Origin: an uncultured Bacteroidia bacterium
GTDB lineage: Bacteria > Bacteroidota > Bacteroidia > Bacteroidales > Prolixibacteraceae
DNA length: 40,348 nt
Direction of reading: 5' to 3'
Assembly (NCBI GenBank): GCA_903904515.1
Contig: CAIVCR010000010.1
Location: 1 to 40,348 of the forward strand
The position numbers were made by a program, and so were the translations under genes. This document shows, in pieces, positions 32,390 to 40,348 of this stretch (positions are counted from its first letter, which is position 1; each line of letters begins with the position of its first letter). The notes under the pieces are model-generated. The model was given only the letters and a program-made list of their open reading frames with translations, did not search any database and was not told the origin of the DNA.

Positions 32390-32977
32390 TTAAGCCTTTT
32401 CAAACGCGACGATCTCTTCATTCAGACTGATCAGAAAATCGATATCATCGTATCCGTTCAGCAGACACTCCTTTTTATAGGAATTAATATCAAATTTAAC
32501 ACTCGCGCCTGCTTTAATATTGGTTATTGTCTGAGATGTAAGATCAACTTCAAACTGTGCACTCGGATCGGCTTCTACAGTTTCGAAGATTCCAGTAAGG
32601 AATTCATCGGAAACCTGAACAGGTAACAACCCGCAATTCAGAACATTACTCTTGAATATATCGGCAAAGAAGCTGGATACTACAACCCTGAATCCGGCAT
32701 CATAGATCGCCCAGGCCGCATGCTCTCTGCTTGATCCGCTCCCAAAGTTTTTCCCTCCAACTAAAATCTGACCCGAAAAACGGGGGTTATTCAATACAAA
32801 ATCGGGATTTGGCGTACCATCTTTCTTATAGCGCCAGTCTCTGAAAAGATTATCTCCAAATCCTTTTCGTTCCACCGCTTTGAGGAAACGGGCGGGGATG
32901 ATCTGATCGGTGTCCACATTCTCGATAGGAAGCGGAACCACTGTACTGACCAGTTTCTGGAATTTTTCTATAGACAT
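32390..32977 (-). CDS. leuD: 3-isopropylmalate dehydratase small subunit
   Basis: LeuD forms the swivelling domain of isopropylmalate isomerase with Leu[13 protein letters not shown] (about 22-33) and [13 protein letters not shown] are the substrate-binding signatures. The 195 aa length is close to E. coli (201). It lies 28 bp after leuC. The same LeuCD pair can convert citramalate to 3-methylmalate, so it may serve both leucine and isoleucine synthesis here. Confidence 0.95.
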   Translation of the reverse strand: MSIEKFQKLVSTVVPLPIENVDTDQIIPARFLKAVERKGFGDNLFRDWRYKKDGTPNPDFVLNNPRFSGQILVGGKNFGSGSSREHAAWAIYDAGFRVVVSSFFADIFKSNVLNCGLLPVQVSDEFLTGIFETVEADPSAQFEVDLTSQTITNIKAGASVKFDINSYKKECLLNGYDDIDFLISLNEEIVAFEKA

Positions 32978-33005
32978 ATCTTAAAAATTTGAAAATCGTT
33001 GTTAA

Positions 33006-34403
33006 TTAAAAATCTCTTGGATCGGAGACAACTCCTGTAACTGCAGCAGCGGCGACCATAAGCGGGCTTGCAAGCATCGTACGGGCTCCGGGTCCCTGAC
33101 GTCCTTCGAAGTTCCTGTTCGATGTGGAGACTGCATATTTACCTTCAGGAATCTTGTCCTCATTCATCGCCAGACAAGCTGAGCAACCCGGTTGACGTAA
33201 GGCAAATCCGGCAGCCTCAAGAATCTCAACAATTCCCTCTTCCCGTATTTGCTGCTCAACCAGCTTTGAACCGGGTACGATCCATGCTGTTACAGACTCA
33301 GCCTTTTGTTTCCCTTTTACAAATTCGGCAAACAACCTGAAATCTTCAATTCTGCCGTTCGTACAACTTCCGATGAAAACATAATCCACTTTCTTCCCCT
33401 TGATCTTATCTCCGGGGTTAAGTCCCATATATTCCAATGACTTTTTAAAAGTAATAAGATCAGATCCTGTGAGATCTTTCCCCGTAGGAATCGAACCACT
33501 TACACCGATTCCCATTCCGGGGTTCGTCCCGTAAGTAATCATCGGTTCGATATTTGCCGCATCAAAATGGAACTCTGCATCAAAAGCCGCATCATCATCA
33601 GACTTTAGCAGTTTCCAGAGTACAAGTTTCTGATCCCACTCCTCACCTTTTGGTGCAAATTCTCTCCCTTTCACGTAGGCAAATGTGGTCTCGTCAGGGG
33701 CGATCATCCCACCACGGGCACCACATTCGATGCTCATATTGCAGAGTGTCATACGTCCTTCCATCGAAAGGCTGCGGATTGCCGAGCCGGCAAATTCGAC
33801 GAAATAGCCAGTACCACCGGAAGCCGAAATCTGAGCAATTACATAGAGTGCAATATCTTTCGCAGTAACATCTTTACCGAGTACCCCATCGACGCTGATC
33901 CGCATCTTTTTTGGTTTCGGCTGAAGGATGCACTGACTTGCAAAGACCATTTCAACTTCACTGGTTCCGATACCGAAAGCGATGCTTCCGAAGGCTCCAT
34001 GTGTAGAGGTATGGCTATCCCCACAAACAATGGTCATCCCTGGCTGGGTAACACCCAACTCAGGACCAATGATATGCACAATACCGTGATATTTATGGTC
34101 AAGACCATACATCTGAATATTGTTAGCTGCACAATTTTGTTTAAGCGCCTCAACCTGAACACGCGAAAGCTCCTCTTTGATAGGAAGATGCTGTTGAAGT
34201 GTCGGAACATTATGGTCTGGAGTTGCAATAGTATTTTGTGGTCTGAAAACCTTCATTCCACGGTTTTTCAATCCTAAAAATGCAACAGGGCTTGTCACTT
34301 CATGAATAAAGTGCCTGTCGATATACAATACATCGGGTCCGTCCTTCACCTGTTTAACAACATGGGCGTCCCAGATTTTATCAAAAAGTGTTTTTGGTTC
34401 CAA
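33006..34403 (-). CDS. leuC: 3-isopropylmalate dehydratase large subunit
   Basis: LeuC carries the [4Fe-4S] cluster of isopropylmalate isomerase. Cluster ligands C347 (SCTNGR), C407 and C410 (PGCSAC) fall at the same positions as in the E. coli protein, and [14 protein letters not shown] is intact. It is 465 aa. No ATG is available near the N-terminus: the start is a TTG at 34403, giving [16 protein letters not shown]. It lies 50 bp after leuA. Confidence 0.95.
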   Translation of the reverse strand: MEPKTLFDKIWDAHVVKQVKDGPDVLYIDRHFIHEVTSPVAFLGLKNRGMKVFRPQNTIATPDHNVPTLQQHLPIKEELSRVQVEALKQNCAANNIQMYGLDHKYHGIVHIIGPELGVTQPGMTIVCGDSHTSTHGAFGSIAFGIGTSEVEMVFASQCILQPKPKKMRISVDGVLGKDVTAKDIALYVIAQISASGGTGYFVEFAGSAIRSLSMEGRMTLCNMSIECGARGGMIAPDETTFAYVKGREFAPKGEEWDQKLVLWKLLKSDDDAAFDAEFHFDAANIEPMITYGTNPGMGIGVSGSIPTGKDLTGSDLITFKKSLEYMGLNPGDKIKGKKVDYVFIGSCTNGRIEDFRLFAEFVKGKQKAESVTAWIVPGSKLVEQQIREEGIVEILEAAGFALRQPGCSACLAMNEDKIPEGKYAVSTSNRNFEGRQGPGARTMLASPLMVAAAAVTGVVSDPRDF

Positions 34404-34453
34404 AATGATAACTATTAAAATTACTAATGATTACAAATCTAATTGGCTATTGT

Positions 34454-35971
34454 TCATTGTGCAGCCGCCTTTTCCGCATTTCCGATTTTATTGATCGCAT
34501 CAATAAATGCCTCAACAGAAGCGGTAATGATATCGGTATTTGCGCCAAAGCCATTGTAAATACTTTCATTGTATTCTACCTGCATATGAACCTTTCCGAT
34601 ATCGTCAGACCCTTTATTAATCGCCTGAATCAGGAACTCCTGAAGGGTAACCTTACGGTGAATAATGCTTTTGACCGCTTTGATAGCAGCATCAACAGGA
34701 CCATTCCCGGATTCTGTCGCAGAGAATTTCTCCCCTGCAATATCCAATCTGATAGTTGCCATTGGAACAAGATTCTTTCCGGTAACAACCTGTAAAAAGT
34801 CAAGCTTAATACGACGTTCACCCTGATTACGCTCACCTACCAGTACTAAAAGATCATCTTCCTTGATGTCTTTCTTCTTGTCAGCCAAAAGTAAAAACTC
34901 CTGGTAAACCTCATCAAGTTTCTCCTTCACAAGCACAATTCCAAGTAATTCCAGACGATGTTTTAAGGCTGCACGTCCGCTGCGGGCGGTCAGTTCAATC
35001 GACGATTCACTGATTCCAACCTCTACAGGATCGATAATCTCGTAGTTTTCGCGGTGTTTCAGCACGCCATCCTGGTGAATTCCGCTTGAATGGGAGAAAG
35101 CATTACGGCCAACGATTGCCTTGTTGGATTGAACAGGCATATTCATCAGACTGGATACCAGGCGGCTGGTCTTGTAAATATTTTTCGAATTGATATTGGT
35201 ATATAAGTTAAGCTCCTTGTGAGACTTCAGGATCATAACGATCTCTTCAAGCGCGGTGTTTCCTGCACGCTCTCCAATACCGTTAATCGTTACTTCAACC
35301 TGACGGGCACCATTCATCACACCGGCTATCGAGTTGGCTGTTGCCATGCCCAAATCGTTGTGGCAATGAGTCGAAATAATCGCCTTGTCGATATTTGAAA
35401 CGTTTTCCATCAGAAACTTAATCTTCTCACCATAGTCACTCGGCAAACAATAACCTGTTGTATCGGGAATATTTACTACCGTTGCACCTGCCTTGATCAC
35501 AGCTTCGATCACCCTTGCCAGGTAAACATTGTCAGATCGGCCGGCATCTTCGGCATAGAACTCTACATCCTCAACATACCGTTTTGCATATTTAACCGCG
35601 GCTACTGCCCTTTCCAAAATCTCTTCAGGATTGGAGTTGAGCTTGTACTTAATATGATAAGGTGATGTTCCAATCCCTGTATGAATCCTGCCATGTTTGG
35701 CATACTTCAAAGATTCTGCAGCAACATCAATGTCTTTTTCAACTGCGCGGGTAAGGGCGCAGATGATTGGCCAGGTTACCGCCTTTGAAATTTCAACCAC
35801 CGATTTAAAGTCACCCGGACTGGAGATAGGGAATCCTGCCTCGATGACATCAACCCCCAATTGTTCCAGAACTTTTGCAACTTCAACTTTTTCTATTGTA
35901 TTCAACTGACAACCGGGAACCTGCTCGCCATCCCGCAATGTCGTATCGAAAATAAATACGCGATTATCCAT
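34454..35971 (-). CDS. leuA: 2-isopropylmalate synthase
   Basis: LeuA condenses acetyl-CoA and 2-oxoisovalerate, the committed step to leucine. [13 protein letters not shown] (8-20), the metal-binding [10 protein letters not shown] and [14 protein letters not shown] are intact. The C-terminal part (about 380-505) is the leucine-sensing LeuA dimer domain, so feedback inhibition is expected. Its 505 aa and HCHND sequence make it the conventional LeuA, in contrast to the paralogue downstream. It begins 30 bp after ilvN. Confidence 0.94.
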   Translation of the reverse strand: MDNRVFIFDTTLRDGEQVPGCQLNTIEKVEVAKVLEQLGVDVIEAGFPISSPGDFKSVVEISKAVTWPIICALTRAVEKDIDVAAESLKYAKHGRIHTGIGTSPYHIKYKLNSNPEEILERAVAAVKYAKRYVEDVEFYAEDAGRSDNVYLARVIEAVIKAGATVVNIPDTTGYCLPSDYGEKIKFLMENVSNIDKAIISTHCHNDLGMATANSIAGVMNGARQVEVTINGIGERAGNTALEEIVMILKSHKELNLYTNINSKNIYKTSRLVSSLMNMPVQSNKAIVGRNAFSHSSGIHQDGVLKHRENYEIIDPVEVGISESSIELTARSGRAALKHRLELLGIVLVKEKLDEVYQEFLLLADKKKDIKEDDLLVLVGERNQGERRIKLDFLQVVTGKNLVPMATIRLDIAGEKFSATESGNGPVDAAIKAVKSIIHRKVTLQEFLIQAINKGSDDIGKVHMQVEYNESIYNGFGANTDIITASVEAFIDAINKIGNAEKAAAQ

Positions 35972-36001
35972 AACTTGTTTTATTAAACTATTTTATGACA
36001 A

Positions 36002-36559
36002 CTATATCTTATTCTTCTCTTCCAGTTTTTCGAACAGTGAATCACGTTCCTTGAGAAATTCGCTCAACCGTTCAATCGGGGAACGGGTAATCGCAATTCG
36101 CCCTGAACGGATAAACTGTAAAACGCCAAAGGTATTCAATCCTTCGAAAAGAGCCTGTGTCTCCTCTTCGTGTCCCGTTTTTTCAATTACGGTATACTCG
36201 CGTGTTATTTCAAGGATCCTTGCATTGTGCATTCTGATCATTTTTTCGATCTGATCACTCTCCATTAGTGCGATTGTCGGAACCTTATACAAGGCAATTT
36301 CCTGAAAAATCATCTCGTCATTGGTATTATAAAATGCTTTGAGTACCTCAATCTGCTTATCGATCTGTTTTACAATATTGATAACTTTGTCCGATGTCTC
36401 ATTAATAACGATAGTGAACTTGCTTATCCCCTTTAGAGCAGATTGCGAAACGGTCAGACTTTCGATATTGACTTTACGGCGCGTAAATATAATAGTAATC
36501 CGGTTAAGCAAACCAATATGGTTTTCGCTGTAGGCTGTAATAATATATTCTTGTTTCAT
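36002..36559 (-). CDS. ilvN: Acetolactate synthase regulatory (small) subunit
   Basis: This small subunit activates IlvB and confers valine feedback inhibition. An N-terminal ACT domain (about 1-80: ITAYSENHIGLLNRITIIFTRR shown in part) is followed by the C-terminal regulatory domain. At 185 aa it is somewhat longer than the IlvH form of E. coli (163 aa). It sits 23 bp downstream of ilvB. Confidence 0.92.
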   Translation of the reverse strand: MKQEYIITAYSENHIGLLNRITIIFTRRKVNIESLTVSQSALKGISKFTIVINETSDKVINIVKQIDKQIEVLKAFYNTNDEMIFQEIALYKVPTIALMESDQIEKMIRMHNARILEITREYTVIEKTGHEEETQALFEGLNTFGVLQFIRSGRIAITRSPIERLSEFLKERDSLFEKLEEKNKI

Positions 36560-36582
36560 CTTGTTGAATTTTTAATTTGAAT

Positions 36583-38325
36583 TTATTTCAATTCATCTGC
36601 ACTAAGGATGATTTCAGCGACTGATTTACCCTGCGGAACCATTGGAAAGCAATTATCTTCTTTCTCAATATGAACCTCAAGCAAGTAGGGACCTTTATGG
36701 TCGAGCATTTTCTTCATTTCTCCTTCGAGATCTTTGCGATTTTCAACCAAACAACCAGGAATACCATACGCATCAGCAAGTTTTACGAAGTCAGGGCTTA
36801 AAATCTCGGTGAAAGAATATCTTTTTTCAAAGAAAAGTTCCTGCCATTGCCTCACCATTCCAAGGAAATGGTTGTTCAGAATTACAATCTTAACTGCAAG
36901 GTTTTCCTGAGCAATTGTACCCAACTCCTGAAGGGTCATTTGCATTCCTCCATCACCAGTGAAGATCACAACTTCGCGGTCAGGGGCACCCAGTTTGGCA
37001 CCCATTGCCGCAGGCAAACCAAAACCCATTGTTCCCAAACCACCACTGGTGACCCAGCTGCGTGAATCTTCAAATTTTGTATATCGGGCAGCGGCCATCT
37101 GATTTTGTCCGACATCAGTAACCACAATTGCCCTATTATCGGTAAGAATCGATGTCATACGCACAACTTCGCCCATTGTCAAACCCGCTTTCAGCGGCGC
37201 AAGATCATTTTTTATAACCTTCTCCTCTTCAATAACCCTTGCCGCTTCAAACTCCGCCAACCATTCAGTATGCTTATTCTCGTTCACCAGAGCAAAAAGT
37301 GATTTCAGGGTATGTTTTGCATCGCCAATAAGGGCAACGTCTGTTTTCACGTTTTTGTCAATCTCAGCAGGGTCAATCTCAATATGGATCACCTTAGCCT
37401 GTTTGGCATAGGTTCCAACAGTTCCTGTAACCCGGTCATCAAACCGCATACCAACAGCGATCAACACATCACATTGATTGGTTTTGATGTTCGGTCCATA
37501 GTTTCCGTGCATCCCTAACATACCCATATTCAGGGGATGATCAGTGGGTATTGCGGATAATCCAAGTAGCGTGCCCGCTGCAGGTATACCTGTTTTGTTC
37601 AGAAACCTGATTAATTCCTCCTCACCGCCGGACAACATAACACCCTGACCATATAATAAATAAGGTTTCTTTGAATTATTGATCAAATCTGCAGCCTTTT
37701 GAAGCAACAATTTGTCTGCAGGATACTCAGGCACATAAGAACGGATCTTTGTGCATTTGGTGTAGGAATATAATACTTTGGCAAATTGAGCATCTTTGGT
37801 TATATCGAGTAAAACAGGGCCTGGACGTCCGGTTGAGGCAATATAAAATGCCTTTGCTATCGCTTCCGGGATCTCTTCGGCACAGGTTATCTGATAATTC
37901 CATTTTGTAATGGGCATTGTGATACCGATTACATCTGATTCCTGGAATGCATCTGTTCCAAGTAATCCGGAAAGAACCTGCCCTGTTATGCACACAAGGG
38001 GTGTAGAATCAATGAGTGCATCGGCAATACCGGTAATCAGGTTGGTTGCACCGGGACCGGAAGTAGCGATGCAGACACCAACTTTACCCGATACACGTGC
38101 ATACCCCTGAGCTGCATGAACGGCACCCTGTTCATGACGCGTAAGCACATGTTTAAGGTTATGATGATGATCGTGCAGCGCGTCGTAAACCGGCATAATT
38201 GCACCACCCGGATATCCGAAGATTGTATCAACACCTTCGGCAATCAGAGAGCGGATAACCGCTTCGGAACCTGTAATTTCCTCCGGCTCCTGACCGGGAA
38301 TATTGTCGTTTGTAATAGATGTCAT
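36583..38325 (-). CDS. ilvB: Acetolactate synthase catalytic (large) subunit
   Basis: IlvB is a ThDP/FAD enzyme joining two pyruvates, or pyruvate and 2-oxobutyrate. The ThDP-activating glutamate E65 lies in RHEQGAVHAAQGYAR, and the ThDP/Mg motif FTGDGGMQMT with a later NN is complete. The 580 aa length is normal. It begins 17 bp after ilvD. With IlvN it forms the regulated holoenzyme. Confidence 0.95.
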   Translation of the reverse strand: MTSITNDNIPGQEPEEITGSEAVIRSLIAEGVDTIFGYPGGAIMPVYDALHDHHHNLKHVLTRHEQGAVHAAQGYARVSGKVGVCIATSGPGATNLITGIADALIDSTPLVCITGQVLSGLLGTDAFQESDVIGITMPITKWNYQITCAEEIPEAIAKAFYIASTGRPGPVLLDITKDAQFAKVLYSYTKCTKIRSYVPEYPADKLLLQKAADLINNSKKPYLLYGQGVMLSGGEEELIRFLNKTGIPAAGTLLGLSAIPTDHPLNMGMLGMHGNYGPNIKTNQCDVLIAVGMRFDDRVTGTVGTYAKQAKVIHIEIDPAEIDKNVKTDVALIGDAKHTLKSLFALVNENKHTEWLAEFEAARVIEEEKVIKNDLAPLKAGLTMGEVVRMTSILTDNRAIVVTDVGQNQMAAARYTKFEDSRSWVTSGGLGTMGFGLPAAMGAKLGAPDREVVIFTGDGGMQMTLQELGTIAQENLAVKIVILNNHFLGMVRQWQELFFEKRYSFTEILSPDFVKLADAYGIPGCLVENRKDLEGEMKKMLDHKGPYLLEVHIEKEDNCFPMVPQGKSVAEIILSADELK

Positions 38326-38342
38326 AGCGTTATTATTTTAGA

Positions 38343-40175
38343 TTAATCAATTATTCTTACTGCACCTTTGTCTGCCGAGGCCACAAGGCTTGCATATGCT
38401 TTTAATGCTTTACTGATAATTCTGTTTCTGGTGTGTGGTTTGTAGGCCATAGTACCACGCTCCTCCTCCGCTTTTTTCCGTGAACTGAGCACCTCTTCGG
38501 TGACCATAAGTTCAATACGCCGTTTTGGAATATCGATCTCAATACGATCCCCATCGTGCACCAATGCAATTGCACCACCTGCTGCAGCTTCGGGCGAAAC
38601 ATGACCGATAGAAAGTCCTGAAGTTCCTCCCGAAAAGCGTCCGTCCGTGAGCAAGGCACACTGCTTATCCAATTTCGAAGCTTTCAGATAGGAGGTCGGA
38701 TAGAGCATCTCCTGCATCCCGGGTCCGCCTTTGGGACCTTCGTAACGGATAATCACAACTTCTCCCGCCTTCACTTCCCGTTTGAGGATACCTTCACAGG
38801 CATCATCCTGAGATTCATAGACCCGTGCGACGCCGCTAAACTGGAAAACAGAAGGATCGACACCTGCAGTTTTGACGATACAACCATCCAAAGCAATATT
38901 ACCATAGAGAACTGCAAGCCCACCATCTTTGGTGTAAGCATGTTCAATATCACGAATACACCCCTTAGAGCGGTCAACATCAAGTTCCTGATAATAGGCT
39001 TCCTGAGATCCCAAATGAAGATTCCGTCCAATATTTCCCGGAGCAGAAGCATACAGTTTCTTCGCCTCGTCAGAGGATCCCGGCCGAAGAATATCCCAGG
39101 TATTGATTGCCTGACCCAAGGTTGATTCAGTGACGCGCGAGACCGAAGTATTTAATAATCCACCCCGTTCAAGCTCTCCTAAAATCCCCATAATTCCACC
39201 GGCCCGGTTCACGTCCTGAATATGATACTGTGAATTTGGAGAGACTTTACAGACGCATGGAACTTTACGCGAAAGAGCATCTATATCCTGCATGGTAAAA
39301 TCGACTCCCGCTTCATGAGCCACTGCGAGTAAATGTAACACCGTATTTGTTGACCCACCCATCGCAATATCAAGTGTCATGGCATTCATAAAGGCAGCTT
39401 TTGAAGCAATATTGCGTGGCAATACCTGCTCATTACCGTTTTTATAGTAATCCCAGGTAATCTCGACCAATCGTCTGGCTGCTTTTTCGAACAGTTTTTT
39501 ACGGTTTAAGTGAGTGGCAACAATGGTTCCGTTACCGGGAAGGGAAAGACCCAATGCCTCTGTCAGACAATTCATTGAATTAGCGGTAAACATCCCGGAA
39601 CAAGAACCACAGGTAGGGCAGGCCTCCTGTTCCACCTTTGAAAGGAGGTTCTCATCAACTGCGGGATCAACAGCCATAACCATTGCATCAACCAGATCAT
39701 ACTTTTTGCCTGCCACAACCCCCGCTTCCATTGGTCCTCCTGAAACGAAAATACACGGAATATTCAGCCTCATGGCTGCCAATAACATACCTGGAGTAAT
39801 CTTATCGCAATTGGAGATGCAAATCATTGCATCTGCTTTATGTCCGTTGATCATGTATTCAACACTGTCGGCGATAAGGTCTCTTGAGGGGAGAGAATAT
39901 AACATTCCGTCATGCCCCATCGCAATTCCGTCATCGATAGCAATGGTATTAAACTCCGCAGCGAAACACCCCTGTTCCTCAATCAACTTTTTAACCATCT
40001 GGCCAATCTCATGGAGGTGGGCATGACCGGGTACAAATTGCGTAAATGAATTAACCACAGCAATTAAAGGTTTACCAAAATGCTCCTCCTTCATCCCATT
40101 GGCTCTCCATAAACTTCTCGCCCCAGCCATCCGGCGTCCGCGTGTTGTTGTTTCGCTTCTCAGTTCAAATTTCAT
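38343..40175 (-). CDS. ilvD: Dihydroxy-acid dehydratase
   Basis: IlvD dehydrates 2,3-dihydroxy-3-methyl acids to the 2-oxo acids of valine and isoleucine. C123 with the carbamylated-type lysine K124 (SNCDK), and the [13 protein letters not shown] segment (185-197), hold the iron-sulfur cluster and Mg. It is 610 aa, close to E. coli (616). It is the first structural gene of the minus-strand ilv-leu operon; about 80 bases upstream lies a strong terminator preceded by a leader ORF, so its expression is probably attenuated. Confidence 0.96.
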   Translation of the reverse strand: MKFELRSETTTRGRRMAGARSLWRANGMKEEHFGKPLIAVVNSFTQFVPGHAHLHEIGQMVKKLIEEQGCFAAEFNTIAIDDGIAMGHDGMLYSLPSRDLIADSVEYMINGHKADAMICISNCDKITPGMLLAAMRLNIPCIFVSGGPMEAGVVAGKKYDLVDAMVMAVDPAVDENLLSKVEQEACPTCGSCSGMFTANSMNCLTEALGLSLPGNGTIVATHLNRKKLFEKAARRLVEITWDYYKNGNEQVLPRNIASKAAFMNAMTLDIAMGGSTNTVLHLLAVAHEAGVDFTMQDIDALSRKVPCVCKVSPNSQYHIQDVNRAGGIMGILGELERGGLLNTSVSRVTESTLGQAINTWDILRPGSSDEAKKLYASAPGNIGRNLHLGSQEAYYQELDVDRSKGCIRDIEHAYTKDGGLAVLYGNIALDGCIVKTAGVDPSVFQFSGVARVYESQDDACEGILKREVKAGEVVIIRYEGPKGGPGMQEMLYPTSYLKASKLDKQCALLTDGRFSGGTSGLSIGHVSPEAAAGGAIALVHDGDRIEIDIPKRRIELMVTEEVLSSRKKAEEERGTMAYKPHTRNRIISKALKAYASLVASADKGAVRIID

Positions 40176-40255
40176 TCTTAATTTATGTTTTAAAGGTGAG
40201 ATGTAACCAGCCCCGCTTTTACCGGAATTTAATACATCAACTTAATTTTTCATTT

Positions 40256-40287
40256 AAAAAAAAGCCTTTCTCATTTCGAGAAAGGCT
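40256..40287 (-). terminator. Attenuator of the ilv-leu operon
   Basis: On the minus strand AGCCTTTCTC (40287-40278), a five-base loop and GAGAAAGGCT (40272-40263) form a perfect 10-bp stem followed by an uninterrupted T run (eight T's, 40263-40256). It lies between the leader peptide stop (40314) and the ilvD ATG (40175), in the position of an attenuation terminator. Confidence 0.88.
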
Positions 40288-40313
40288 CTTATATGTCTTA
40301 GCATACAAATAGA

Positions 40314-40346
40314 TCACCTTCCTCTGCCGATATCGACGAGAATAAG
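40314..40346 (-). promoter_or_regulatory. 3' end of ilv leader peptide ORF (start outside window)
   Basis: In one frame the window's right edge reads LILVDIGRGR and then TGA (40316-40314). The run of Leu-Ile-Leu-Val plus a further Ile, just before a strong terminator and then ilvD, is what is expected of a branched-chain leader peptide whose slow translation prevents termination. The start codon and probably more branched-chain codons lie beyond 40348. Confidence 0.75.
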
Positions 40347-40348
40347 AA

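Noticed and set aside
39514..40026. 170-residue plus-strand frame opposite ilvD
   Set aside because: Long only because of codon bias in ilvD; no recognisable domain and no ribosome-binding site.

Overview
The window looks like a chromosomal segment of an anaerobic or facultative Bacteroidota, probably Bacteroidales/Marinilabiliales-like. This is inferred from gene content. The evidence is a complete aerotolerance (Bat) operon, a DUF4301 protein, a Bacteroidota-style long QueA, several TAnnTTTG-type -7 boxes, one combined ilv-leu operon, and a citrate lyase operon typical of anaerobic citrate cleavage. No tRNA, CRISPR array, prophage or complete insertion sequence was found.

Layout. 1-7796: the 3' part of RNase P RNA, queA, a radical SAM protein, a DUF4301 protein, a TPR protein, aroE, truA, and a broken GNAT fragment behind truA's start. 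7892-13402 (minus strand): citrate lyase operon citD-citE-citF-citXG(fused)-citC, covering the three lyase subunits, the prosthetic-group synthesis/transfer fusion and the acetylating ligase. No citrate transporter is in view. 13738-22204 (plus strand): MoxR ATPase, DUF58 protein, a BatD-like membrane protein, BatA, BatB, BatC, BatD and BatE, mostly tightly spaced or overlapping by four bases. 22327-26004: a cyclase-family hydrolase, a TonB/TPR secreted protein, and an AraC-type membrane regulator with TolB-like/TPR sensor region that is split by a one-base frameshift. 26153-40346 (mostly minus strand): branched-chain amino acid synthesis. A leader peptide and attenuator precede ilvD-ilvB-ilvN-leuA-leuC-leuD-(leuA/citramalate synthase-like)-leuB. 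A plus-strand hicBA toxin-antitoxin pair and an AraC regulator then separate leuB from ilvC.

How the genes work together. The ilv-leu block encodes nearly the whole Ile/Val/Leu pathway. No threonine deaminase is present here, and the second LeuA-like enzyme could supply 2-oxobutyrate through citramalate. The leader ORF, of which only the end (Leu-Ile-Leu-Val-Asp-Ile-Gly-Arg-Gly-Arg-stop) lies in the window, followed by a strong intrinsic terminator, indicates transcription attenuation. A second branched-chain-rich mini-ORF lies upstream of ilvC.

The most unusual feature is a set of intergenic elements built from short words with a 7-base (sometimes 7/8- or 15-base) period. They are usually arranged as two inverted arrays around a 30-100 bp spacer, and they very often touch or overlap the stop codon of a neighbouring gene. 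Different loci use different word 'dialects' but share the architecture. Two further palindromes of the GTAGAGACG family lie inside the citrate lyase operon.
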